In this document: positions 46,298 to 55,871 of the stretch, piece by piece
Layout: the number at the start of each line of letters is the position of its first letter
Position numbering within the stretch: the stretch's first letter is position 1
Source of the DNA: DASXIF01 sp036498145
GTDB lineage: Bacteria > Actinomycetota > Actinomycetes > Mycobacteriales > Jatrophihabitantaceae
NCBI GenBank assembly: GCA_963708625.1
Contig: CAVPSV010000004.1
Span: 1,736,001 to 1,800,000, forward strand
DNA length: 64,000 nt
Reading direction: 5' to 3'
Notes under the pieces: model-generated
Told to the model about the DNA's origin: nothing
What the model saw: only the letters and a program-made list of their open reading frames with translations
Database searches by the model: none
Made by a program: the position numbers and the translations under genes

Positions 46298-47971
46298 CTA
46301 CTCCGCCGGGCCGAGTTCGTGTTCCTCGATCTCGGCTTCACGCAGCACCTCGGCGACGTTCGCATCCACCTCGTTGCTGGGCAGCCGCAGCCGCAGCGCC
46401 AGCCAGTAGACCAACGCGGTGAGCGCCAGCATGACTACGAAGCCCCAGCCGAAACCGAGCACCGCGAGATTGCCCTTGTGCTCGCTCTTGTCCGGATACG
46501 AGCCGAGATAGCTGAGCAGGCACAGGCCGCCGAGCCACGGCACCAGCCACGCTCCCGCCCGCCACTGCATCGCCGGCATGTCCTGCTTCGAGGTCAGGTG
46601 GAACACGGCCAACACCACGAAGCCGAGCACGATCGCGACGAACAGCTTCCAGTTGGTGTCCCAGCCGGCCCAGTACACGATCAGGTTCGACGCGTACAAC
46701 GCCAGGAACGGCACGATGTCGCCCCCGGGCAGCCGGAACGGGCGCGGTTGCCGCGGCCGGTCGCGGCGCAGCGCGGCCAGCACCAGTGAGCCGGAGCCGA
46801 ACGACAGCACCGTCGCCGACGTGATGAACCCGACCAGCTGCTGCCAGCTCGGGAAGGGCAGGAACACGATCAGCCCGACTACGAACGTCACCAGCAGGCT
46901 CACCAGCGGCACGCCGCGGCGCGTGGTGCTGGTCAGCGCGCGCGGCGCGTTGCCGTTCATCCCCATCGCGTAGGAGATGCGGCCGGTCACCGTCGTATAG
47001 ATCAGCCCGGTATCGGCGGGTGAGATTACCGCGTCGACGTACAGCATCACGGCCAGCCAGCCCAGGCCGATCAGCGACGCGATCGCAGCGAGCGGGCCGA
47101 AGTCGTTGGTGAAGCTCAGATTGGTCCAGCCGTGCGCGAGATCCGCCGGCCGAACCGCGGCGATGAACGCGATCTGCAACAGCACATAGATCACCGCGGT
47201 GATGAGCACCGATCCGATCACCGCCAGCGGCACATTGCGCCGCGGGTTGTCCGTCTCGCCGGCCAGCTCCACCCCCTGCCGGAAACCGAGGAACGAGAAG
47301 GTAATCCCCGCAGTGGCGATGGCGGTGAAGATGCCGTGCCCGCCACCGACCGCGAAGCCGTGACTGGTGAAGTTCGAACCGTGGAAGGCGGTAACCATGA
47401 ACGCCACCACCACCAGGCAGATGATGGCGAGCTTCCACCACACCACCACGTTGTTCACGCGCGCGAACCAGCGGATGCCGAAGTAGTTGACCACCACGAA
47501 GAAGGCCAGACCGGCAACCGCCACCGCGTAGCCCAGCCCGGTCAGCGTGTGCACCTTGCCGCCGGCATGGCTAACCGTGAACGGTGCGTACCGGGTCGCG
47601 TACTGCAGCGCGCCCTCCACCTCGATCGGCGCGACGGTGGCTGCGGCCAGCCAGGTGATCCAGCCCATGGTGTAGCTGGCGAACGAGCCGAAGCTCAGGT
47701 GCGGGAAGCGCACCACGCCGCCGGCGATCGGGAACATGGTGCCCAGCTCGGCGTACACCAAGCCGATCAGCATGATCATCACGGCGGCGATCAGCCACGA
47801 GAATATTGCCGACGGGCCGGCGATCTGTGCGGCGTTCAGGGCACCGAACAGCCAGCCCGAGCCGATGATCGAACCGACCCCGGCGAACAGCAGGCCGACC
47901 GGCCCGAGATGCCGCCGCATCCGCCGCTCGTCAGGTGCTGCGGTGCTGGCGCGTTCCTGCAACGTGGTCAT
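46298..47971 (-). CDS. APC-family amino-acid permease
   Basis: 557 residues with about 12 TM helices. The APC signature GVGSIIGSGWLFG in TM1, GETDNPRRNVPLAVIGSVL, and SPADTGLIYTTVTGRISYAMG are family features; the C-terminus is acidic (EAEIEEHELGPAE). It imports amino acids or related solutes by proton symport; specificity cannot be told. GGGGAG 6 nt before the ATG at 47971 (MTTLQERAS) fixes the start over an upstream in-frame ATG at 47995. It is divergent from pcrA, 170 bp away. Confidence 0.93.
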   Translation of the reverse strand: MTTLQERASTAAPDERRMRRHLGPVGLLFAGVGSIIGSGWLFGALNAAQIAGPSAIFSWLIAAVMIMLIGLVYAELGTMFPIAGGVVRFPHLSFGSFASYTMGWITWLAAATVAPIEVEGALQYATRYAPFTVSHAGGKVHTLTGLGYAVAVAGLAFFVVVNYFGIRWFARVNNVVVWWKLAIICLVVVAFMVTAFHGSNFTSHGFAVGGGHGIFTAIATAGITFSFLGFRQGVELAGETDNPRRNVPLAVIGSVLITAVIYVLLQIAFIAAVRPADLAHGWTNLSFTNDFGPLAAIASLIGLGWLAVMLYVDAVISPADTGLIYTTVTGRISYAMGMNGNAPRALTSTTRRGVPLVSLLVTFVVGLIVFLPFPSWQQLVGFITSATVLSFGSGSLVLAALRRDRPRQPRPFRLPGGDIVPFLALYASNLIVYWAGWDTNWKLFVAIVLGFVVLAVFHLTSKQDMPAMQWRAGAWLVPWLGGLCLLSYLGSYPDKSEHKGNLAVLGFGWGFVVMLALTALVYWLALRLRLPSNEVDANVAEVLREAEIEEHELGPAE

Positions 47972-48141
47972 GGTCAGCTCCCCGGTGTCGATCAAGACCT
48001 ACCCGCGGCCGTCGGCCGGGAAACCGCGCAGGAACCGGCGGGAACCGGGCGGGTAGCCGTTGAGCCGACGCCCCGGGCGGTCCGGTCGCCGCACCTCGTC
48101 GCCCGGCAGTGACACCCGCCGCCCGTACTCTTGGTACCGAT

Positions 48142-50451
48142 ATGACAGGCCTCGCCGTGGACCCCGACACCCTGCTCGACGGGCTGAACCCGCAACAGCG
48201 CGCGGCGGTCGTGCACGCCGGCGGCCCGTTGCTGATCGTGGCCGGCGCCGGTTCCGGCAAGACCCGGGTGCTCACCAACCGCATCGCCTACCTGCTGGCC
48301 GAGCGGGGCGTGCAACCCGGTCAGATCCTCGCCATCACCTTCACCAACAAGGCCGCCGGCGAGATGAAGGAACGCGTCGCCGCGCTGGTCGGGCCGCGGG
48401 CCAAGGTGATGTGGGTCAGCACCTTCCACTCCATGTGCGTGCGCATCCTGCGCGCCGAGGCCAAGGTGATCGGGCTCAAGACGTCGTTCTCCATCTACGA
48501 CGCGGACGACTCCAAGCGCCTGATGACGCTCGTCGGCCGCGACCTCGACCTGGACCCGAAGCGGTATCCGGCGCGATCGCTGTCCGCGCAGGTGAGCAAC
48601 CTGAAGAACGAGCTGGTCACCCCGCAGGCGTGGGCCGACAAGGCGAGCAACGCGCACGACAAGGTCGTCGCCGAGGCCTACACCCGCTATCAGCGCCGGC
48701 TCGCCGAGGCGCACGCACTGGACTTCGACGATCTGATCATGACGACGGTGCGGCTGCTGGCCGATCATGCGGACATCGCCGAGCACTACCTGCGCCGGTT
48801 CCGCCACGTCCTGGTCGACGAATACCAGGACACCAACCACGCCCAGTACGCGCTGGTGCGTGAGCTGACCCAGCCGGTGGAGGGGTTGTCGCCGGCGGAG
48901 CTGGCGGTGGTCGGCGACGCGGACCAGTCCATCTACGCCTTCCGTGGCGCGACGATCCGCAACATCCTCGAGTTCGAACGCGACTACCCGAACGCCACCA
49001 CGATCCTGCTGGAACAGAACTACCGCTCCACCCAGACGATCCTGTCCGCGGCCAACGCCGTGATCGCGCGCAATCCCGATCGCAAGCCGAAGAATCTCTG
49101 GTCCGAGGCCGGCGCGGGTGAGCCGATCCAGGGCTATGTCGCGGAGAACGAGCACGACGAGGCGGCCTGGGTCGCCCAGCGCATCGATGCGCTCGCCGAC
49201 GAGCACGGCGTCACCCCGTCGAACGTCGCGGTGTTCTACCGCACCAACGCGCAGTCACGCGTGTTCGAAGAGGTGTTCATCCGGGTCGGGCTGCCCTACA
49301 AGGTGGTCGGCGGTGTGCGCTTCTACGAGCGGCGCGAGATCCGCGACGCGCTCGCCTACCTGCGGGTCATCGCCAACCCCGACGACGTGGTCAGCCTGCG
49401 CCGGATCCTCAACACGCCGCGCCGCGGCATCGGCGACCGGGCCGAGTCCGGCGTCGAGATGCTCGCCGACCGGGAGCGGATCTCCTTCGGCGCGGCGCTG
49501 GAACGCGCTGACGAGGCGTTCCTGGCGCCCCGGTCGCTCAATGCGGTTCGTGAGTTCGTCGAGTTGCTGACGTCGCTGCGCGGCGTCGCGGCCGGCCCGG
49601 ACAGCACGCCGAGTTCCATCCTCGAATCCGTGCTGGACCGAACCGGATACCTGCGCGAGCTGGAGGCGAGCCGCGACCCGCAGGACGAGGGGCGCGTGGA
49701 CAACCTCCGGGAACTCGTCAGCGTCGCCCGCGAGTTCGAGGAGCAGCGAGCCGGCACGGACGAGGCCACCTCGCTGGACGCGTTCCTCGAGCAGGTGTCG
49801 CTGGTGGCCGACGCCGACTCGGTGCCGGACGCGAGCGGCGGCGTGGTCACGCTGATGACGCTGCACACCGCGAAGGGGCTGGAGTTCCCGGTCGTGTTCC
49901 TGACCGGCATGGAGGACGGGATCTTCCCGCACATGCGCACGCTCGGTGACCCGGCCGAGCTGGCCGAGGAGCGCCGGCTCGCCTACGTCGGCATCACCCG
50001 GGCGCGCGAGCGGCTGTACCTGTCCCGGGCGCTGTCGCGCTCGGCCTGGGGGGCGCCGTCCTGGTATCCGCCGTCCCGGTTCCTGGACGAGATTCCACCC
50101 GAGCTGGCGACCTGGACCGGGGCGGTCGACCGGCAGCCGTTCGTCAACAGCTACGGCGACGACGCCGGGTCGCGCTACGGCGACCACGGCTACCGCGCGC
50201 CGTCACGGCGTAGCGCGCAGGAGCAGCTGGCGGGGACGCATCTGTCCGGCGGCCGCGGTCTGCGCGGCGGCGTCGGCAACCGGGCGGTGCCGTCGCTGGA
50301 CCCGGGCGACCGCGTCACCCATGACGCGTGGGGGCTGGGCACGGTGGTCGCGACCCGTGGTTCCGGCGACGGGTCGCAGGCGCAGATCGACTTCGGCACC
50401 GCCGGCGTCAAGTGGCTGATGCTGCGCTACGCGCCGGTCCAGAAGCTCTGA
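48142..50451 (+). CDS. pcrA: ATP-dependent DNA helicase PcrA/UvrD1
   Basis: SF1A helicase for excision repair and replication restart, 769 residues, intact. Motifs: LNPQQRAAVVH (Q), AGAGSGKTRVL (I), ITFTNKAAGEM (Ia), VLVDEYQDTNHAQYAL (II), VGDADQSIYAFRGA (III), LEQNYRSTQ (IV), VTLMTLHTAKGLEFPVVFL (V) and YVGITRARERLYLS (VI). The C-terminal Tudor-like segment (DRVTHDAWGLGTVVATRGSG) binds RNA polymerase or Ku in relatives. Start ATG at 48142; TACTCT about 10 nt upstream may be its -10. A hairpin follows the stop. Confidence 0.96.
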   Translation: MTGLAVDPDTLLDGLNPQQRAAVVHAGGPLLIVAGAGSGKTRVLTNRIAYLLAERGVQPGQILAITFTNKAAGEMKERVAALVGPRAKVMWVSTFHSMCVRILRAEAKVIGLKTSFSIYDADDSKRLMTLVGRDLDLDPKRYPARSLSAQVSNLKNELVTPQAWADKASNAHDKVVAEAYTRYQRRLAEAHALDFDDLIMTTVRLLADHADIAEHYLRRFRHVLVDEYQDTNHAQYALVRELTQPVEGLSPAELAVVGDADQSIYAFRGATIRNILEFERDYPNATTILLEQNYRSTQTILSAANAVIARNPDRKPKNLWSEAGAGEPIQGYVAENEHDEAAWVAQRIDALADEHGVTPSNVAVFYRTNAQSRVFEEVFIRVGLPYKVVGGVRFYERREIRDALAYLRVIANPDDVVSLRRILNTPRRGIGDRAESGVEMLADRERISFGAALERADEAFLAPRSLNAVREFVELLTSLRGVAAGPDSTPSSILESVLDRTGYLRELEASRDPQDEGRVDNLRELVSVAREFEEQRAGTDEATSLDAFLEQVSLVADADSVPDASGGVVTLMTLHTAKGLEFPVVFLTGMEDGIFPHMRTLGDPAELAEERRLAYVGITRARERLYLSRALSRSAWGAPSWYPPSRFLDEIPPELATWTGAVDRQPFVNSYGDDAGSRYGDHGYRAPSRRSAQEQLAGTHLSGGRGLRGGVGNRAVPSLDPGDRVTHDAWGLGTVVATRGSGDGSQAQIDFGTAGVKWLMLRYAPVQKL

Positions 50452-50459
50452 CCAACCCG

Positions 50460-50504
50460 CGTGGGGAGGACTGTTCCCGGAATCCGGGCAGAACACTCCC
50501 CACG
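50460..50504. terminator. Palindrome between pcrA and DUF2079
   Basis: CGTGGGGAGGACTGTTCCCGG and CCGGGCAGAACACTCCCCACG arms, 9 bp after the pcrA stop and 8 bp from the converging DUF2079 stop; likely bidirectional. Confidence 0.6.
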
Positions 50505-50511
50505 TGCAGCG

Positions 50512-52083
50512 CTATGGGGTTGCGGACGCGGGTTTGCCGCTGCCCAGCGGCGCGCACTGCGACGACGGGCCACGGTAGTTGCGGCGACTGCAGGATCACG
50601 AACGTGCCGTCGGTGAACACGATGCGGTAGTGGTTGTTCAACGCCTCGGCGTAGACGTCGTACGGCACCGGCGCCGGCGGGTTGCCGCCGGTGTCCGGTG
50701 CGAACATGTCCAGCGCGATGAAGTCCGGGTCGGGTGTATCGGCCTGTGCGACTGTCGTGTAGTCGCGGCTGGTCAGGTGCGGGACGAGGTGGTTGTCGGC
50801 CACCACGCAGACGTCCTTCGGCAGCCAGGCCACCGTCGCCTTCGCCGTGGCGAGCCAGTTCGCCGGCTGGTCGGCGTACGGCTTGCGCAGCGAGGTGATC
50901 GGGACGACCGCCCACGACGTGCTCGATCGAGGATCAGCACGAACGGGGTGGCCACCAGCACCGCCGCTAGCCCGCGACGCAGCAGCACCGCGCGCCGCTC
51001 GGCGCGGAACAGCCCGAACCGGTCCGCGCCGTCGACCATCGCCAGCACCAGGATCACCCAGGGCAGCGCGTTGTAGTGGAAGTTCGCGGTCCACAGGTTC
51101 GTCCGCGAGTTGAAGAACCGTTCGGCGAGCAGCGGAATCGAGAGCACGCCAGTACCGCGAGCGCAACGGGATCAGCAGCAACGGCAGGAACAGCAAAGCC
51201 AGCGTCTGCGACTTGATCTCCGGGGTGAAGAACACGTCCGCCGCGTGCCACGGATGCGTGATGATGTTGCCCAATGCCGAGCTGAGGTTCGGCCCGAGCG
51301 CGCCGAACTGGTTGCCGTAGGCGAACTGTGCCCGGCCGCGAAGTGCGGGATGATCACCTGGGTGGTGAGGCCGTAGCATCAGTCCGCCCGACGCCGATCA
51401 TGCCCAGACCGAGGCGCAACTTGCCGCGCCGCTGCGCCAGCAACAGCACGCCGAACAGCGCGACGATCAGCCCCATGTCCTCGCGCACGAACAGCAGCAG
51501 CGCGCACCACAGCACCAGCTTGCGGTCATCGCGCCGGTCGAGCGCGTCGATGGCCAGCGCGACCAGCGGCGTGGCGAAGGCGATCTCGTGGAAGTCGAAA
51601 TCGATCAGGCCCTGCAGCGGCCAGCCGAAGCCGAAGGCGGCGGCGACGAGCAGTGAGACATCCGCTCGCCGGCCCGGCGCCGGGTGAACCGGTAGACGAC
51701 CGGGATCGCCGCGGCGGTGAGCACCGCCTGCGCGATCAGCAGCATGCCGACGTTGTCCCAGACCCAGTACAGCGGGGCGAGCACCGCGATGATCGGGTGG
51801 AAGTGGTCGCCGAAGATGTTGTAGCCCGCGCCCTTGAGCGGCACCATCGGCGCCTGGAAGTGCGCGTACGCGCGCACGGCCTGGTCGAAGATGCCGAGGT
51901 CGTAGCCGGTGGTCAGGTAGCGGGCCTGGTCGGCGAACGCGTGGTACAGGTAGAAGGCGAGCGCGCCGACGGTGACCGACGATGATGCCGGCGTGCGCGC
52001 GACGCCATGGACCGCACCGACGAGCCGGCGCGAGGCCGGCGGGCGCCGGCGCGGTCCTCGATCAGCGAAGCCGCTCCCACCAT
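50512..52083 (-). CDS. DUF2079 family membrane protein, heavily frameshifted
   Basis: A polytopic membrane protein of the DUF2079 family, common in actinobacteria and probably a GT-C-like envelope protein; the function is not established. The diagnostic N-terminal part reads TTGYDLGIFDQAVRAYAHFQAP and GDHFHPIIAVLAPLYW. Further pieces in different frames give hydrophobic helices (LVLWCALLLFVREDMGLIVALF), TNLWTANFHYNALP, and an outer C-terminal domain with VVADNHLVPHLTSR and DFIALDMF. At least five frame changes (about 51940, 51660, 51390, 51150 and 50930) are needed. I place the start at the ATG at 52083 and the stop at the TAG at 50512 after a last shift; both ends are uncertain. Confidence 0.75.
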
Positions 52084-52167
52084 GGGCCGAATTGTCCCAT
52101 GGCGAACTTTGCGGCGAATCCTCGGCAGCGCTGTGGGAACCCGCCGCGCTGTGTGGCCGGTCTCACG

Positions 52168-52601
52168 GTGGCGTTCATACGCTGCCTGACGTGGCCCGCC
52201 GATCTGCGCATCGTCATCGCCAAACCAGGGCTGGACGGTCACGACCGCGGCGCCAAGATCATCGCCCGGGCGCTGCGCGACGCCGGCATGGAGGTCGTCT
52301 ACACCGGCTTGCACCAGACGCCGGAGCAGATCGTGCAGACGGTGCTGCAGGAGGACGCCGACGCGGTCGGCCTGTCGGTGCTCTCCGGCGCGCACATGAC
52401 CTTGTTCCGGCAGGTGCTCGAGCTGCTCCGGCGAGAAGGGCTGTCCGACGTGGTGGTCTTCGGCGGCGGCATCGTCCCGCGAGCCGGACATCGCCCCAGC
52501 TCGAGCAGGCCGGGGTGGCCAAGATCTTCACCCCCGGCGCCACGGATCGACGAGATCGTCGGCTGGGTGCGGGCCAATGTCGGCACCCAGCACCGGCGTG
52601 A
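52168..52601 (+). CDS. Cobalamin (B12)-binding domain protein, frameshifted
   Basis: A stand-alone B12-binding domain like the small or C-terminal part of methylmalonyl-CoA mutase. The cofactor loop DGHDRGAK holds the DxHxxG histidine that ligates cobalt; the SVLSGAH motif and VVFGGGIVP complete the Rossmann-like set. Two frame changes near 52490 and 52545 interrupt LEQAGVAKIFTPGA and IDEIVGWVRANVG. The usual length is about 130-145 residues. The start is unclear: GTG at 52168 in frame, or GTG at 52191 with another shift. It lies upstream of sucC, a natural context for propionate entry to succinyl-CoA, though no mutase large subunit is present here. Confidence 0.82.
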
Positions 52602-52716
52602 ATCCAGTCGCAGTGACCGGCTCAGCCGGCAGCCGGCGTCGGCTGACCTAGGCTTCGGCGGAGCCCGTACGGGCCGCGCACCCGGCGTGCCGTCACTGAG
52701 GAACGGACGAATCAGC

Positions 52717-53904
52717 GTGGATCTGTTCGAGTACCAGGCCAAGCAGCTGTTCGACTCCTACGGCGTGCCGGTCAGCCTCGGCGAGGTGGCGACGACGCCG
52801 GAGCAGGCGCGCGGCGATCGCCGAGCGACTCGGTGGCGTCACCGTCGTCAAGGCGCAGGTGAAGGTCGGCGGCCGCGGCAAGGCCGGCGGCGTGAAGGTG
52901 GCCAAGACGCCCGCAGGACGCCGAAGCCGCCGCCGAGCAGATCCTCGGCATGGACATCAAGGGCCACACCGTGCACCGGGTACTCGTCGACCCGGGCGCC
53001 CAGATCGAACAGGAGTACTACGTCTCCTTCCTGCTCGACCGCGCCAACCGCACGTTCCTGGCGATGGCCTCCTACGAGGGCGGCATGGAGATCGAGCAGC
53101 TCGCCGTCGAGCGGCCCGAGGCGCTGGCCAAGGTGCCGGTCGACGCGCTGGCCGGCGTGGACGAGGCGAAGGCACGCGACATCGTGACGCAGGCGAAGTT
53201 CCCGGCCGAGATCGCCGATGAGGTGGCCGCGATGCTGGTGAAGCTGTGGCAGGCGTTCGTCGGCGCAGACGCGACGCTGGTCGAGGTGAACCCGCTGGCG
53301 AAGGTGCGTGTGGGTGACACCGGCAAGGTCATCGCGCTCGACGGCAAGGTGACGCTGGACGACAACGCGAGCTTCCGGCATCCGGAGTTCGCCGAGCTGG
53401 TGGATACCGCCGCGGCCGATCCGCTGGAGCAGAAGGCCAAGGAGAAGCACCTCAACTACGTCAAGCTCGACGGCGAGGTCGGCATCATCGGCAACGGCGC
53501 CGGGCTGGTCATGTCGACGCTGGACGTGGTCGCCTACGCCGGGCGAGCGGCATGGCGGGGTGAAGCCGGCCAACTTCCTCGACATCGGCGGCGGCGCCTC
53601 GGCGCAGGTGATGGCCGACGGGCTGGACATCATCCTGAACGACCCGTCGGTGCGCTCGGTGTTCGTCAACGTCTTCGGCGGCATCACTGCCTGCGACGAG
53701 GTGGCCAACGGCATCGTCGGCGCATTGCGGCTGCTCGGCGACGAGGCGCGCAAGCCGCTGGTGGTGCGCCTGGACGGGAACAACGTCGTCGAGGGACGCC
53801 GGATCCTGGCCGAGGCCGCGCATCCGCTGGTGACGCTCGTCGACACGATGGACGCCGCCGCGGACAAGGCCGCCGAACTTGCCAACACGAGCGCTGGAGC
53901 CTGA
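52717..53904 (+). CDS. sucC: Succinyl-CoA synthetase beta subunit, frameshifted
   Basis: The nucleotide-binding subunit of the TCA-cycle ligase. It starts (GTG, after GAGGAACGGA) DLFEYQAKQLFDSYGVPV, has the ATP-grasp segment KVGGRGKAGGVKVAKTP, LVEVNPLAKV and LDGKVTLDDNASFRH (metal ligands), then GIIGNGAGLVMSTLD and PANFLDIGGGAS. Three apparent insertions (about 52812, 52915 and 53546) bring the span back to a multiple of three, 396 codons. sucD follows 3 bp downstream. Confidence 0.95.
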
Positions 53905-53907
53905 GCC

Positions 53908-54801
53908 ATGGCGATATTCCTGACCGAGAATTCGAAGATCATCGTGCAGGGCATGACCGGCTCGGAGGGCATGAAGCACACCCGGCGCATGCTCGCCTCC
54001 GGTTCGAACGTCGTCGGCGGGGTGAACCCGCGCAAGGCCGGCGAGGCCGTCGACATCGAGGGCACGACCGTGCCGGTGTTCGGCACCGTCGCCGACGCGA
54101 TGGCGCAGACCGGCGCGGACGTCAGCGTCGTGTTCGTCCCGCCGGCGTTCGCGCGGGCCGCGGTGGACGAGGCGATCGACGCCCGGATCGGACTCTGCGT
54201 GGTGATCACCGAGGGCATCGCGGTGCACGACACCGCGGCGTTCTGGGCGCACGCGTTGCAGTCCGGCGCCGGGAACTCCGGCACCCGCATCATCGGGCCG
54301 AACTGTCCCGGACTGATCAGCCCCGGCAAGTCGAACGCGGGCATCATCCCGGCCGACATCACCAAGGCCGGCCGGGTCGGGTTGGTGTCCAAGTCGGGCA
54401 CGTTGACCTATCAGATGATGTACGAGCTGCGTGACTTCGGCTTCTCGACGTGCGTCGGCATCGGCGGCGACCCGATCATCGGCACGACCCACATCGACTG
54501 CCTCGCGGCGTTCCAGGACGACCCGGAGACGGACGCGATCGTGATGATCGGCGAGATCGGCGGCGACGCGGAGGAGCGCGCGGCGGCCTACATCCGCGAG
54601 CACGTCACCAAGCCGGTCGTCGGGTACGTCGCCGGCTTCACCGCGCCGGAGGGCAAGACGATGGGGCACGCGGGCGCGATCGTGTCCGGCTCGTCGGGCA
54701 CCGCGCAGGCGAAGAAGGAAGCGCTGGAGGCTGCCGGCGTCCAGGTGGGCAAGACGCCGAGCGAGACGGCACAGCTGATGCGGGAGATCCTCGGCGGGTA
54801 G
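53908..54801 (+). CDS. sucD: Succinyl-CoA synthetase alpha subunit
   Basis: 297 residues, intact. The CoA-binding N-terminal domain has VQGMTGSEGMKHTRRML and GGVNPRKAG; IGPNCPGLISPG and the phosphohistidine motif GHAGAIVSG are present, with GIGGDPIIGTTHIDCL between. It forms the ligase with SucC, with the two genes almost touching. The stretch of 170 bp downstream shows no clear terminator. Confidence 0.97.
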   Translation: MAIFLTENSKIIVQGMTGSEGMKHTRRMLASGSNVVGGVNPRKAGEAVDIEGTTVPVFGTVADAMAQTGADVSVVFVPPAFARAAVDEAIDARIGLCVVITEGIAVHDTAAFWAHALQSGAGNSGTRIIGPNCPGLISPGKSNAGIIPADITKAGRVGLVSKSGTLTYQMMYELRDFGFSTCVGIGGDPIIGTTHIDCLAAFQDDPETDAIVMIGEIGGDAEERAAAYIREHVTKPVVGYVAGFTAPEGKTMGHAGAIVSGSSGTAQAKKEALEAAGVQVGKTPSETAQLMREILGG

Positions 54802-54972
54802 ACCCAGGGGCGGAGTCGGGACGACCGCGCCTGCAAGTCGTCTGCGACCGGCGGGTACGTACGTACCGCGCCGCGCGACGGCCAGGACTGCGGCGTGTGT
54901 CGGAGATAGTCACTGAGCACCGCCGCCGCTAGCGTGTGCTGAGAAGTGCCCGAGAAAGCATGAGGAGACGCT

Positions 54973-55722
54973 ATGACGTACGAGCCCCCGCCACCCCCAC
55001 CTCCGGGCTCCAACCCGCCTCCGCCGCCACCCCCGCCTCCGCCGCCACCACCAAGTAGCGGTGGATTCCCGCCTCCCGGCGGAGGTGGCGCGTATCCGCC
55101 GCCGGGCGGTCCCGCCTACCCGCCGCCGGGCGCTCCGGCCTACCCGCCGCCGCCCGGTGGTCCGGCGTACCCGCCTGCCGGTGGCTACCCGGCACCTAGC
55201 TCCGGGTTCGATCCGAAGACCGTCAACCCGCTGGACTGGGCGCTGCTCGGTGTCGGATTCCTGGTGCTGATCTTCTCGTTCTTCAGCTTCTACAGCGGTA
55301 CCGCCAGTGGCGGCGGGATCACCAGCATCTCGAAGGATTACAGCGCCTGGCACGAGATCTTCGGCGGTGGTTTCTTCGGCTGGTTCGCGATGCTCTTCGC
55401 GGTTGTGGGCACGATCTTCTTCGCCATCGGCTTGTTCTCGCCGTCCACGACGCTGTTCATGCCTGCGCGCGTCCTCGCCGTACTCGGATTCGGCATCGGG
55501 TTCGTGTTCGAGATCCTCGCGATCTTCATCCACCCGAAGTTCTATCACGAGAGCGGAAGCATCGGCGGAGTCCACTATTCGGTGAACTTCGGGCACGGAT
55601 TCAGCTTCTGGATCAGCTTGGTCCTGCTGGCTATCGGCCTCGTCCTGGCCGTGATGCGGGCACAGCAGACCAGCACGGCGCTGCCCGGACCGCTGAACAA
55701 CATCCCCAAGATCGGCCGCTGA
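54973..55722 (+). CDS. Pro-rich tetraspan membrane protein (DUF5336-like)
   Basis: 249 residues. The first about 75 residues are a proline/glycine/tyrosine repeat (runs of Pro and PAYPPPG units) on the cytoplasmic side, followed by four TM helices: about residues 89-107, 130-152, 160-182 and 212-232, with a short outer loop containing HPKFYHESG. It resembles Rv0954 of M. tuberculosis in position (after sucD) and layout. The function is unknown; Pro-rich tails of this kind often recruit envelope or division partners. An intrinsic terminator follows. Confidence 0.82.
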   Translation: MTYEPPPPPPPGSNPPPPPPPPPPPPPSSGGFPPPGGGGAYPPPGGPAYPPPGAPAYPPPPGGPAYPPAGGYPAPSSGFDPKTVNPLDWALLGVGFLVLIFSFFSFYSGTASGGGITSISKDYSAWHEIFGGGFFGWFAMLFAVVGTIFFAIGLFSPSTTLFMPARVLAVLGFGIGFVFEILAIFIHPKFYHESGSIGGVHYSVNFGHGFSFWISLVLLAIGLVLAVMRAQQTSTALPGPLNNIPKIGR

Positions 55723-55744
55723 CCTACCTCGGCCCTGCCTGATC

Positions 55745-55797
55745 AACAGACCGTTCGCGTCGCCCCGGCGACCCGAACGGTCTGTTGCTTTTTGCTT
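55745..55797 (+). terminator. Rho-independent terminator
   Basis: AACAGACCGTTCG and CGAACGGTCTGTT arms around a GC core, then GCTTTTTGC. It lies 22 bp after the Pro-rich membrane protein stop. Confidence 0.9.
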
Positions 55798-55871
55798 GCT
55801 GTGAGACGACGCGGGCAGCCGGCTCGGCGTGTCCTGACCTGATCGCCGGACAGCTTTGCCAGCCTGGGTCA

